Assembly: GCF_946902915.1 (NCBI RefSeq)
Contig: NZ_CAMPPY010000001.1
Coordinates: 496,001 to 560,000, forward strand
Source: Streptococcus sp. Marseille-Q5986
Lineage (GTDB): Bacteria > Bacillota > Bacilli > Lactobacillales > Streptococcaceae
Direction of reading: 5' to 3'
Length of the DNA stretch: 64,000 nucleotides
Below, piece after piece: positions 1 through 7,528 of the stretch (positions within the stretch are counted from its first letter, which is position 1; each line of letters opens with the position of its first letter). Below the pieces are notes generated by a model. The model saw only the letters and a list, made by a program, of their open reading frames with translations, was not told the origin of the DNA and did not search any database. The translations under genes and the position numbers were made by a program.

Positions 1-300
1 AAACCAAGCATTGCCACCTGTTTCAAGGTTGATCCCATTATAGAAAATCAAATCAGCTTGAGAAGTTTTCTGAACGTCTTCAGGAAGTGGTTCGTATTCG
101 TGTGGGTCTTGACCAACAGGAACGATACTGTGAAGATCAATCTTGTCGCCAGCAATATTTTTAGTAATATCAGCGATGATTGAGTTAGTGGCAACAACTT
201 TTAGTTTTTGACTAGAAGCTGCATCTTTTTTTCCACTAGCACATGCTACAAGAGCAATGACGGAAAGAAAGAGAACGAGTAATGTACCTAATTTTTTCAT
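1..300 (-). CDS. psaA: PsaA manganese-binding lipoprotein (N-terminal 100 residues; cut by window edge)
   Basis: Solute-binding lipoprotein of the PsaBCA Mn(II) importer, tethered to the outer face of the membrane. The reverse-strand frame starts with a lipoprotein signal ([11 protein letters not shown], lipobox VACA with Cys at residue 20) and continues with [14 protein letters not shown] and QDPHEYEP. The latter contains the first metal-ligand His of the family. The frame runs off position 1, so about two thirds of the protein lies outside. It is the last gene of the psaB-psaC-psaA operon, 32 bp after psaC, with an AGGATC-type ribosome site just before the ATG. Identity is essentially certain from the near-pneumococcal sequence. 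Confidence 0.97.
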   Translation of the reverse strand, partial: MKKLGTLLVLFLSVIALVACASGKKDAASSQKLKVVATNSIIADITKNIAGDKIDLHSIVPVGQDPHEYEPLPEDVQKTSQADLIFYNGINLETGGNAWF

Positions 301-332
301 TAGATCCTCCAATTTTATTGGGGCTTTGCCCC

Positions 333-1181
333 TTATTTTAACAAATGTTTATTTTTTAGTTTCAAATATCGTTGTTTTGGAGCGATAAAGAAACTAATGA
401 GAAAGAAACTAGCGGCTGTAAGCACGATACTAGAACCTGCCGCAACGTTAAAGCTATAGCCGATAAAGAGTCCTAAAACTGAAGCAGTGGCTCCAAAGGT
501 TGAGGAAAGGAAAATCATGCTTTTCAGGCTATTAGCATATAGATAAGCAGTTGCCGCTGGGGTAATCAGCATGGCTACAATCAGGATAGTTCCGACACTT
601 TGCATGGCTGTCACAGACACGAGAGTTAGGAGTACCATGAGTAAGTAGTGATAGAAATTGACAGGCATTCCCATGGCTTTAGCCAAGAGTTCATCAAAGG
701 AAGTGATCAAGAGTTGCTTGAAGAAAATCCAGATTAACAAGAGAATGGCTGCTCCCACACCCACAGTAATAAACATATCTGTATCTTGGACGGCCAGGAT
801 ATTACCAAAAAGGATATGGAAAAGGTCGGTTGAACTTTTAGCGACACCAATCAAGATGATACCGAGGGCTAAGAAAGAAGAAAAGGTAATGCCGATGGCG
901 GTATCGCTTTTGATAATCGAGTTTCCCTTGATGTAGGTAATGATGATAGCAGCTAGTAGTCCAAAGGCAATGGCTCCGATAAAGAAGTCAAGGCCCAAGA
1001 TAAAGGAGAGGGCTACACCTGGCAAGACAGCATGTGAAATGGCATCTCCCATGAGTGACATCCCGCGTAGGATGATGAAACATCCCACAGCTCCAGCTAC
1101 GACCCCGATGACAATAGCTGTTATCAAGGCATTTTGTAAGAAATGGAATTTTTGCAATCCATCGATAAATTCTGCAATCAT
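333..1181 (-). CDS. psaC: PsaC manganese ABC transporter permease
   Basis: Integral membrane permease (282 aa) of the ABC-3 / zinc-manganese-iron family. It has about eight hydrophobic segments across its whole length and the family signature [21 protein letters not shown] near residues 40-58. It imports Mn(II) delivered by PsaA. Its start overlaps the end of psaB by 4 bp (ATGA), so the two are translationally coupled. Full length for the family and nothing unusual. Confidence 0.97.
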   Translation of the reverse strand: MIAEFIDGLQKFHFLQNALITAIVIGVVAGAVGCFIILRGMSLMGDAISHAVLPGVALSFILGLDFFIGAIAFGLLAAIIITYIKGNSIIKSDTAIGITFSSFLALGIILIGVAKSSTDLFHILFGNILAVQDTDMFITVGVGAAILLLIWIFFKQLLITSFDELLAKAMGMPVNFYHYLLMVLLTLVSVTAMQSVGTILIVAMLITPAATAYLYANSLKSMIFLSSTFGATASVLGLFIGYSFNVAAGSSIVLTAASFFLISFFIAPKQRYLKLKNKHLLK

Positions 1182-1900
1182 AGGTCACCTCCATTGAAAA
1201 ATAGTCGATTACCGTAAGCTTCTTTGAGATTGGCTTTGGTAAAGGTTTCTTTGGTTGGGCCAAAGGCAATGACTTCTCGATTGACAAGTAAGACTTGATC
1301 AAAGTAGTGGGGAACCTTGCTGAGGTCGTGGTGGACGATGAGAACTGTCTTACCAGCTTTTTTCAGATCTCTCAGCGTATTCATGATGATTTCCTCACTG
1401 ACTGAGTCAATCCCAACAAAGGGTTCATCCAAGAGGATATAGTCGGTTTCCTGCACCAAACATCTGGCAATCAAGACCCGCTGGAACTGACCTCCAGACA
1501 GTTGACTGATTTGCCGTTCAGCGTAGTCAGCTAGGTCGACGATTTCAAGGGCCTCTTGCACTTTCTTCCAATGTTTAGCCTTTAAACTTCGAAAGAGAGG
1601 GATAGAGGGAAAGAGTCCTAACGAGACACATTCCTTGACCTTGATGGGAAAGTTGTAGTCGATATGGATTTTTTGTTCGACATAGGCGACTCGATGTAAG
1701 GATTTTTTAACTTCCTTGTCATCTAGAAATGCCTGACCTTGATGTGGGATAATTCCCAGCATCCCTTTTAATAATGTTGATTTCCCAGCACCGTTTGGAC
1801 CAATGATACCGGTAATTGTTGGTCCATGGAGCACTAGTGAAATATCCTTAAGTGCCAACGTTTCTTTGTAGGAGACACTTAGGTTTTCGATATGTATCAT
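1178..1900 (-). CDS. psaB: PsaB manganese ABC transporter ATPase
   Basis: Cytoplasmic ATPase (240 aa) energising PsaBCA. Visible motifs are Walker [10 protein letters not shown] (about residue 34), signature LSGGQFQR, Walker B YILLDEP and the H-loop IVHHD. First gene of the operon. The ATG at 1900 is preceded by an AAGGAA-type ribosome site and by a promoter with a PsaR-like operator at 1935-1972. In pneumococcus the operon is repressed by the DtxR-family regulator PsaR in the presence of Mn and relieved by Zn; the same control is inferred here from the operator. Confidence 0.97.
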   Translation of the reverse strand: MIHIENLSVSYKETLALKDISLVLHGPTITGIIGPNGAGKSTLLKGMLGIIPHQGQAFLDDKEVKKSLHRVAYVEQKIHIDYNFPIKVKECVSLGLFPSIPLFRSLKAKHWKKVQEALEIVDLADYAERQISQLSGGQFQRVLIARCLVQETDYILLDEPFVGIDSVSEEIIMNTLRDLKKAGKTVLIVHHDLSKVPHYFDQVLLVNREVIAFGPTKETFTKANLKEAYGNRLFFNGGDL

Positions 1901-1934
1901 ATAGTTGTATTCCTTTCGTTTCTTATCGTTTCTT

Positions 1935-1972
1935 AGTATACATTAAAAAAGAAATTAAGTCAAGTTAATTTT
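1935..1972 (-). promoter_or_regulatory. psaBCA promoter with PsaR-type manganese operator
   Basis: Reading the reverse strand, -35 TTGACT (1958-1963), a 17-bp spacer and -10 TATACT (1935-1940). The 19-bp sequence AAAATTAACTTGACTTAAT (1954-1972) overlaps the -35 box and matches the PsaR site I know from pneumococcal psa and prtA promoters. A repressor bound there would occlude RNA polymerase. Confidence 0.85.
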
Positions 1973-1995
1973 TGAAAAAATTAAAATAAGGTATT

Positions 1996-2185
1996 GAAAA
2001 ATCTTTACACCTCACGCAAGGGAATCGATATATCAAACAGGCTGTGACCATGTCGGGATTAATCGCAGCACATTCTACGGATCCAGTTTTTTCTTCTTTT
2101 TACAATTGAATTTCTCAAATAGGAAGCAAGATGAAGCCGATTATTGCTTGGGCTCATAAGATTCTCAGAATCATTTACAAACTAT
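1996..2185 (+). pseudogene. IS110-family transposase remnant (C-terminal piece)
   Basis: In one forward frame the sequence reads GNRYIKQAVTMSGLIAAH, then an in-frame stop, then IAWAHKILRIIYKL. This is the typical C-terminal transposase_20 pattern of IS110 elements (HKLLRIIY). No start, no catalytic N-terminus, an internal stop, and the end abuts a RUP element. It differs from the more complete IS110 copy at 24701-25846. A dead fragment. Confidence 0.6.
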
Positions 2186-2289
2186 AGTGGATTGAAGTTA
2201 GAATAGTATAATATGACTTCTAATTCATTTTTAGAAATTCATTGAAATCAGCCAATCGATTTGTTCACATTTTATTTTGATCTACTATA
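2183..2289. repeat. RUP-like element (107 bp)
   Basis: A 107-bp stretch from TATAGTGGATTGAAGTTAG to the inverted counterpart ATTTTGATCTACTATA, with TA at both ends. Length, imperfect terminal inverted repeats and TA boundaries fit RUP, the pneumococcal repeat thought to be mobilised by IS630-Spn1 transposase. A second 107-bp copy lies at 3485-3591. Confidence 0.75.
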
Positions 2290-2317
2290 GTCTCTATTAA
2301 GCAGACTTATCAAAAAT

Positions 2318-3115
2318 CATAACCCCCCGTCAAACGGGTGGTTTGTACTAGGGCTATAAGCCCAAATTACCAGCCAGCGCCTAAAGACGCTGGCTTTCAC
2401 TTTGTTCAAGCCTTATTGCTCTTGACTCGTCACTTGCCTCTCAAAGAGGCGTTAGTATTACTTACCACTATCCCTAAAGGGGTCCTCATATTCTTTTACA
2501 CCCAATTTATCTAGTGCTATATCATGCTTTACTCGTTCTCAAATTTTTATACTCGTGAAGAAATCATCCACTGGATAATTTCTTTACTCTTGAATATATT
2601 TCTTAATTGTGGCTTCATTGAGCCCTACTGTGCTCACATAATAACCTTCTGCCCAGAAATGCCGATTCCCAAACTTATACTTGAGATTGGCGTGTTTATC
2701 AAACATCATGAGTGCACTTTTGCCTTTTAAATACCCCATAAAACTTGAAACACTTATCCTCGGCGGAATACTTACTAACATATGTACATGATCAGGCATT
2801 AAGTGACCCTCGATAATTTCAACACCTTTATAACCTACATAAGCGATGAAATATTTCGCCTAAACTACTTCGATATTGATTATAGATAACTTTTCGTCTA
2901 TACTTAGGGGTGAACACAATGTGATAGAACACCTCCACTTTGTGTGCGATAAACTATGAGCCTTTTGTGCCATATTTTTCTCCTTTCGCTTTACAATTGG
3001 CTTGAACACCTTTATTGTATCGCGTTCGGAGTTTTTTTGGTATAACCTTCGACGCGCACCCGCATAGCGGGTGGTCTTTTTGTCTCGCACCTAACGGAGC
3101 GAGACGGACTAATAG
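2318..3115 (-). mobile_element. Decayed IS200/IS605-type insertion sequence
   Basis: Contains a broken tnpA and is flanked by subterminal hairpins instead of inverted repeats. One hairpin is near 2323-2345 (CCCCCCGT...ACGGGTGG) and one near 3058-3075 (CACCCGCATAGCGGGTG). These imperfect hairpins are the cleavage-site architecture of single-strand IS200 transposition. Exact ends are approximate. Confidence 0.7.
2458..2973 (-). pseudogene. tnpA: IS200-family transposase TnpA, broken by frameshifts and an insertion
   Basis: HUH (Y1) transposase of the IS200 family. The reverse-strand frame starts MAQKAHSLSHTKW at 2973. It shifts near 2930 and again near 2842, then resumes as MPDHVHMLVSIPPRISVSSF (the HUH motif is HVHM) through ATIKKYIQE. 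A 55-bp insertion flanked by an 8-bp direct repeat (CTTTACTC at 2527-2534 and 2582-2589) interrupts the next part. The family C-terminus HDIALDKLGVKEYEDPF follows, ending at 2458. The catalytic Tyr region (AEGYYVSTVG) is present, but the protein cannot be made in one piece. Confidence 0.8.
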
Positions 3116-3125
3116 TCACATAAGA

Positions 3126-3165
3126 AAAGGCGCTAGAACTGAGGAAACAGTTCTAACGCCTAAAT
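3126..3165 (-). terminator. Hairpin terminator downstream of the udk remnant
   Basis: AGGCGCTAGAACTG pairs with CAGTTCTAACGCCT around a 6-nt loop. Read on the reverse strand it is followed by a T-rich run (CCTTTTCTT). Confidence 0.6.
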
Positions 3166-3173
3166 TAAAAAAT

Positions 3174-3447
3174 TCAATTACAGTATAGTATTGGAATGCC
3201 CACCGGACGCCCTGCCAACAATCCCTTAATTTGTTCAATTATCAAGTCTGTATCAAAGGACAAAGGATGGTCATAGTTGGTTTTGACACGCTCTTCAAAT
3301 GTCAAGTGAAACTGATTCTTGTAGTATGAATCATGCTCAATCATAGAAATCTTTTCCAGCAGGGAAATAGGATAAAATAGATCTTGAAACACTGGTTTTA
3401 TCACTAGAACCACCTGTAACTCCGATAATGATTGGTTTATTTTGTAT
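3174..3447 (-). pseudogene. Uridine kinase (udk) N-terminal remnant
   Basis: The reverse strand reads [13 protein letters not shown], then in a shifted frame [20 protein letters not shown] and [16 protein letters not shown]. This matches the N-terminal third of streptococcal uridine kinase. The start codon is ATA, the P-loop is damaged (GGSGGGKT in the family, GGSSDKT here), there is a frameshift near 3360, and the C-terminal two thirds are missing. A stray fragment; a functional udk is presumably elsewhere. Confidence 0.75.
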
Positions 3448-3484
3448 GCTATCTTCCCTTCAATTTTTTATCTGCCACCTATTC

Positions 3485-3591
3485 TATAGTAAGTTGAAAC
3501 TAGAATAGTACGCCGCGGATGCTAAAACATTTCTAGAAATTAATTTGATTTCCCTAATCAAGTTGTTCATAGCTTATTTCAATCTACTGTA
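3485..3591. repeat. Second RUP-like element (107 bp)
   Basis: TATAGTAAGTTGAAACTAG at the left and TTATTTCAATCTACTGTA at the right; exactly 107 bp with TA ends. Internal sequence (TTTCTAGAAAT, TTGTTCATAGC) resembles the copy at 2183-2289. The two copies bracket the IS200 and udk fragments. Confidence 0.75.
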
Positions 3592-3624
3592 TCATATTTT
3601 TAGGAAAATTTATAGTCTCATCAG

Positions 3625-3654
3625 CAAAAAACACCAGAGTCTCCCCTCTGATGT
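3625..3654 (-). terminator. Terminator after the bacteriocin immunity gene
   Basis: On the reverse strand AACATCAGAG pairs with CTCTGGTGTT and is followed by TTTTTGC, 10 bp after the immunity stop codon. Confidence 0.75.
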
Positions 3655-3663
3655 TCGATAGTT

Positions 3664-3966
3664 TTAACGAAAGCCTTGTAGGGTTTGAGCAAGCATCTGC
3701 AAGAAAGCCAGCTTCCCTCTCTCTTTGCTAGGTGCTTTGGCAATCTGTAAACCAAAATCAATCACGGACTTAGGGGCTTGATAATGATGTGTCATGAGAT
3801 AAAGGGACAACCCTTGACTCAATTTGGCCATGACTGATTGATATTTTTCATTTTTGTTTAAATCTTGTATAGAAAGACGAAATAGGTCACTCAACTCACT
3901 ATTTTCATTTATTTCTTTTTGATGAAGAAGATGCTCTACCCTTTCTCGAAATTCAACTTGCATCAT
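3664..3966 (-). CDS. Bacteriocin immunity protein (enterocin A immunity-like)
   Basis: A 100-aa, soluble, all-helical, charged protein. Its pattern (FRERVEHLLHQ ... LFRLSIQDLNKNEKYQSVMAKLSQGLSLYLM ... APKSVIDFGLQIAK) is that of the EntA_Immun family, four-helix proteins protecting producers of class II bacteriocins. Its start overlaps the 3' end of the bacteriocin gene at 3963-4184 by 4 bp, the classic toxin-immunity coupling. Family membership is probable; the toxin partner is inferred from position. Confidence 0.75.
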   Translation of the reverse strand: MMQVEFRERVEHLLHQKEINENSELSDLFRLSIQDLNKNEKYQSVMAKLSQGLSLYLMTHHYQAPKSVIDFGLQIAKAPSKERGKLAFLQMLAQTLQGFR

Positions 3967-4184
3967 GGAATTATTACACCAAATCCTGGTCTAGGTGCCC
4001 ATGGACCATAATTAATCCATCCATTGACTATTACACTTCCAGTGTACCCCCAAAATTCTCCAGGATTGATACTACATTTTGCTCTACCGTTAACGTCTAC
4101 ACAATACACTCCTGGGGCTAAATTCCTACTAGAACCTGTAATGGACTCTAAATATTTATCTGAAAGAATTTCAAATTGCTTCAT
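3963..4184 (-). CDS. Putative class II bacteriocin precursor
   Basis: A 73-aa precursor. Residues 1-18 (MKQFEILSDKYLESITGS) look like a double-glycine-type leader (LSxxxLxxIxG) with Gly-Ser in place of Gly-Gly at the cleavage site. The remaining 55 residues are Gly/Pro/Trp-rich, with two cysteines seven residues apart (C28 and C37 region, YCVDVNGRAKC) that could form a disulfide, and a hydrophobic end PGFGVIIP. It lacks the YGNGV box, so it is not pediocin-like. No PCAT exporter gene is in the window, so export would rely on an outside transporter. Ribosome site AGAGG 10 nt before the ATG. I do not recognise a named homologue. Confidence 0.7.
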   Translation of the reverse strand: MKQFEILSDKYLESITGSSRNLAPGVYCVDVNGRAKCSINPGEFWGYTGSVIVNGWINYGPWAPRPGFGVIIP

Positions 4185-4264
4185 TATAATAATACCTCTA
4201 AATTTCTATATAGATTATTCGAGTATCGACAACTCGTAACAGTTGGAATCGATCTCTTAGAATT

Positions 4265-4356
4265 ATTTTACTATCAATCCTTGGTTTTGTCAAGAAATTG
4301 CTACCTATCATCCTTCTTTTGTAATCCGAATGCGGAGATACTCTTGCTAATCCGAA
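4265..4356 (-). promoter_or_regulatory. Bacteriocin promoter with upstream 9-bp direct repeats
   Basis: On the reverse strand: -35 TTGACA (4288-4293), 17-bp spacer, -10 TAAAAT (4265-4270). Upstream, TTCGGATTA occurs twice (4348-4356 and 4322-4330) with a 26-bp start-to-start spacing, the nearer copy ending 28 bp before the -35. These may be an activator site; the spacing is not the 21 bp of ComE/BlpR boxes. Confidence 0.55.
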
Positions 4357-4443
4357 CGTTATTTTAAAAAATTAAAATAATAACTGAAAAGAGATTCTAA
4401 AGTTAAAATAATATATAAATTATAGGAAATTACAGGAAAAACA

Positions 4444-4473
4444 TTGATAGCGCTACCATTTTTGTAGTAAAAT
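4444..4473 (+). promoter_or_regulatory. Promoter with cre-like CcpA site for the secreted-protein gene
   Basis: -35 TTGATA (4444-4449), 18-bp spacer, -10 TAAAAT (4468-4473). TGATAGCGCTACCA (4445-4458) fits the cre consensus TGWNANCGNTNNCA and overlaps the -35 and spacer, which suggests carbon catabolite repression by CcpA. Confidence 0.55.
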
Positions 4474-4586
4474 AATGATGTTAACAAAAGTATTTAATTA
4501 GACTGGAGAGGAGGTTTTTAGTGGTAAATGTCTTGCTGAATACTTTGAGTGGTTTTTGCTTTATCATTTTCTTAAGGAGGACTAAT

Positions 4587-5186
4587 ATGTCTAAAATTTT
4601 CAGATTCATCATTTCATCAATTGTTACACTGTTTTTAGCTAGTAATGTTGTGCCATCTTTAGTATATGCGTCCGAAGCTAGCAATTATTCACAAATTTCA
4701 AGTTTAGTTGCAGAAGTAGATAAAAAATTATCTAAACCACTGGAACTTTCTGAAGATCAGATAGATAGATTGATTAAAGAAAAAAAGAGTCTTTATCCTG
4801 AATTGAATGAGGAACAAATGAGAGAGATTGCATATAGAGTAATGAGTCCGTATAGTAGTAGAGCTAGTGTATGGGATGGTCAAGGCGTTACTTTAAGTGA
4901 ATTTGCTTGGGCATTTGATTTAATTGTCGATACACTTATCAGTGGATATGCTACCCTTGGTAGATACGCAGCTAAACATGGTGTAGCTGCTGCTCGTTCT
5001 ATTTTAAGTAGATCTGCCAAAGCTACAGCTAAACGTGTCGGTGTTTTATCTGGTTTTATATCCAAGATAATAGAGAATGTTGTTGCTGTTGTAAATATTT
5101 ACTATAATGTTGGATATTCTCTTGCTCAACTTATAGATGCTAATGATTATTATAAGAATAACGGTCGTATAAATGCGTGGGCTTAA
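4587..5186 (+). CDS. Secreted helical protein of unknown function, candidate toxin
   Basis: A 199-aa protein. Residues 1-29 are a Sec signal peptide (MSKIFRFIISSIVTLFLASNVVPSLVYA). Residues 35-90 form a charged helical region. Residues 100-185 are alanine/glycine-rich amphipathic helices (YAAKHGVAAARSILSRSAKATAKR, then hydrophobic IIENVVAVVNIYYNVGYSLAQLI). I chose ATG 4587 because AAGGAGG lies 7 nt upstream and it places the signal at the N-terminus; a GTG at 4521, also behind a GGAGG, would add 22 residues. A 59-aa membrane protein overlaps its 3' end. The pattern resembles a secreted bacteriocin with immunity partner, but no family was recognised, so function is inference. Confidence 0.65.
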   Translation: MSKIFRFIISSIVTLFLASNVVPSLVYASEASNYSQISSLVAEVDKKLSKPLELSEDQIDRLIKEKKSLYPELNEEQMREIAYRVMSPYSSRASVWDGQGVTLSEFAWAFDLIVDTLISGYATLGRYAAKHGVAAARSILSRSAKATAKRVGVLSGFISKIIENVVAVVNIYYNVGYSLAQLIDANDYYKNNGRINAWA

Positions 5187-5352
5187 GAAAAAGATAATCC
5201 GTGTAGTACTAAGTTTCTTTATTTCATTATCTATCTTTTCTGCAATAGCATATATTAGTGGTAGGCTATCCTTGGATCTTTTCATGAAGTTAATGTTCTT
5301 TTCTGCTATCAATGCTTATTTATCGTTTTTGACATTTGATAAAAAATCATAG
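5173..5352 (+). CDS. Small membrane protein, candidate immunity partner
   Basis: 59 codons (MRGLKKKIIRVVLSFFISLS ... FLTFDKKS) with a Lys/Arg-rich start, two predicted transmembrane segments (about residues 9-28 and 36-54) and a positively charged tail. The ATG lies inside the end of the upstream gene (14-bp overlap, different frame), implying translational coupling. Size, topology and coupling are those of small bacteriocin immunity proteins; no sequence homologue was recognised. Confidence 0.55.
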   Translation: MRGLKKKIIRVVLSFFISLSIFSAIAYISGRLSLDLFMKLMFFSAINAYLSFLTFDKKS

Positions 5353-5398
5353 TGTATTAAAACCAAGCAAGAGGTTAGGAAAAAGGATTCAAAATTAT

Positions 5399-5442
5399 AA
5401 AACGCATAGTATCAAGTGTAAAAACTTGGACTTATGCGTTTT
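5399..5442 (+). terminator. Hairpin terminator of a dispersed type
   Basis: AAAACGCATAGTATCAAGTG and CTTGGACTTATGCGTTTT form an imperfect stem downstream of the small membrane protein. A closely related hairpin, with similar flanking sequence (GGAAGATTTTC), sits at 56626-56672. Confidence 0.65.
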
Positions 5443-5556
5443 ATCATGGAAAGATTTTCTACAATAACTAAAAAATAATAGTTAAATGGTTATTAATTGC
5501 ATTTCAAGGTAATTTTTGTTAAACTAAAAATAAGTATAAATGAAAGCGAGAACAAG

Positions 5557-7449
5557 ATGACACGTTATCAAGACGATTTTTATGATGCAATCAATGGAGA
5601 ATGGCAAAAGACAGCTGAAATCCCAGCCGACAAGTCTCAAACAGGAGGTTTTGTTGATTTAGATCAGGAAATTGAAGACCTGATGCTGGCGACAACAGAC
5701 AGGTGGTTGGCAGGAGAAGAGGTGCCTGAGGATGCTATCTTGGCAAATTTTGTCAAATACCACCGCCTGGTTCGTGATTTTGACAAGAGAGAAGCTGACG
5801 GTATCACACCTGTTTTGCCTCTCCTTAAAGAATTCCAAGAATTGGAAACTTTTGCGGATTTTACAGCTAGACTAGCAGATTTTGAGCTTGCTGGAAAACC
5901 TAATTTCCTTCCTTTTGGTGTATCGCCAGACTTTATGGATGCCAGAATCAATGTTCTATGGGCTAGTGCTCCAAGCACGATCTTGCCAGATACGACCTAC
6001 TATGCAGAAGACCATCCTCAGCGCGAAGAGCTCTTGACTCTTTGGAAAGAAACCAGCGCAAATCTCCTCAAGGCTTATGATTTCTCTGATGAAGAAATTG
6101 AAGACTTGCTAGAGAAAAGATTAGAATTGGACCGTCGAATTGCGGCAGTGGTGCTTTCTAATGAAGAAAGTTCAGAGTATGCTAAACTCTACCATCCATA
6201 TTCTTATGAAGATTTCAAAAAATTCGCGCCTGCCCTACCTTTGGATGACTTCTTCCAAGCAGTTCTTGGACAAGTACCAGATAAGGTTATCGTAGACGAG
6301 GAACGTTTCTGGCAAGCAGCAGATCAATTCTATAGTGAAGAAGCCTGGCCTCTCCTCAAGGCAACCTTAATTTTAAGTGTTGTCAATCTCTCAACCAGCT
6401 ATTTAACAGAAGAAATCCGTGTCTTGTCAGGTGCATACAGCCGCGCGCTTTCTGGAGTTCCAGAAGCCAAAGACAAGGTCAAGGCATCTTATCACTTGGC
6501 CCAAGGTCCTTTTAAGCAGGCTCTTGGTCTCTGGTATGCGCATGAAAAATTCTCTCCAGAAGCTAAGGCAGACGTAGAGAAAAAAGTAGCGACTATGATT
6601 GACGTGTATAAGGAACGTTTGGCTAAGAACGACTGGCTGACTCCTGAAACTCGTGACAAGGCCATTGTCAAACTCAATGTCATCAAGCCTTATATCGGTT
6701 ACCCAGAAGAATTGCCAGAACGTTACAAGGACAAGGTGGTCGATGAAAATGCTAGTCTTTTTGACAATGCCTTAGCATTTGCGCGTGTGGAAATCAAGCA
6801 CAGTTGGAGCAAGTGGAACCAGCCTGTAGACTACAAGGAGTGGGGCATGCCTGCTCATATGGTCAATGCCTACTACAATCCACAGAAGAACCTGATTGTC
6901 TTCCCAGCGGCTATCTTACAAGCGCCTTTCTATGACTTGCATCAGTCATCTTCTGCTAACTACGGGGGTATTGGGGCGGTTATTGCCCATGAAATTTCGC
7001 ACGCCTTTGATACCAACGGAGCTTCCTTTGATGAAAATGGTAGCCTTAAGGATTGGTGGACCGAGAGCGACTATGCTGCCTTCAAGGAGAAAACACAAAA
7101 AGTCATTGACCAGTTTGATGGACAGGATTCTTATGGAGCAACCATCAACGGTAAATTGACGGTATCAGAAAACGTGGCGGACTTGGGAGGAATCGCTGCA
7201 GCTCTCGAAGCAGCCAAGAGAGAACCAGACTTCTCAGCAGAAGAATTCTTCTACAACTTCGGTCGCATCTGGCGCATGAAAGGTCGTCCAGAATTTATGA
7301 AACTTTTGGCTAGCGTCGATGTGCACGCACCAGCCAAACTCCGTGTCAATGTGCAAGTACCAAACTTCGATGATTTCTTTACAACCTATAATGTCAAAGA
7401 AGGAGACGGTATGTGGCGTTCACCAGAGGATCGTGTGATTATTTGGTAA
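5557..7449 (+). CDS. pepO: Endopeptidase O (M13 metallopeptidase)
   Basis: Neprilysin-family zinc endopeptidase (630 aa) that cleaves oligopeptides; the pneumococcal orthologue also acts at the surface, binding plasminogen and fibronectin. Catalytic motif HEISH (about residue 477) within VIAHEISHAFDTNGASFD, downstream zinc-ligand region ENVADLGGI, and C-terminal WR-rich M13 end. No classical signal peptide. ATG 5557 was chosen because GCGAGAA precedes it and MTRYQDDFYDAINGEW is the conserved start; in-frame codons upstream lack support. In pneumococcus pepO sits next to psaB; here about 3.6 kb of accessory DNA separates them. Confidence 0.95.
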   Translation: MTRYQDDFYDAINGEWQKTAEIPADKSQTGGFVDLDQEIEDLMLATTDRWLAGEEVPEDAILANFVKYHRLVRDFDKREADGITPVLPLLKEFQELETFADFTARLADFELAGKPNFLPFGVSPDFMDARINVLWASAPSTILPDTTYYAEDHPQREELLTLWKETSANLLKAYDFSDEEIEDLLEKRLELDRRIAAVVLSNEESSEYAKLYHPYSYEDFKKFAPALPLDDFFQAVLGQVPDKVIVDEERFWQAADQFYSEEAWPLLKATLILSVVNLSTSYLTEEIRVLSGAYSRALSGVPEAKDKVKASYHLAQGPFKQALGLWYAHEKFSPEAKADVEKKVATMIDVYKERLAKNDWLTPETRDKAIVKLNVIKPYIGYPEELPERYKDKVVDENASLFDNALAFARVEIKHSWSKWNQPVDYKEWGMPAHMVNAYYNPQKNLIVFPAAILQAPFYDLHQSSSANYGGIGAVIAHEISHAFDTNGASFDENGSLKDWWTESDYAAFKEKTQKVIDQFDGQDSYGATINGKLTVSENVADLGGIAAALEAAKREPDFSAEEFFYNFGRIWRMKGRPEFMKLLASVDVHAPAKLRVNVQVPNFDDFFTTYNVKEGDGMWRSPEDRVIIW

Positions 7450-7483
7450 GACAAAGAGTCTGAGACAAAATAGTTCTCAGTTA

Positions 7484-7527
7484 CAAAAAGCTAGAGATTC
7501 CCAATTGAGGAACTCTAGCTTTTTAAT
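7484..7527 (+). terminator. pepO terminator
   Basis: AAAAAGCTAGAG pairs with CTCTAGCTTTTT around a loop, ending in a T-run shortly after pepO. Confidence 0.8.
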
Positions 7528-7528
7528 T

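Noticed and set aside
2524..2730. Forward open frame of 68 codons in the IS200 region
   Set aside because: It is antisense to tnpA and created partly by the 55-bp insertion; no supporting features.
4322..4356. ComE/BlpR-type box upstream of the bacteriocin gene
   Set aside because: The repeat spacing is 26 bp and the sequence TTCGGATTA does not resemble the known boxes, so it was reported only as an unassigned direct repeat.
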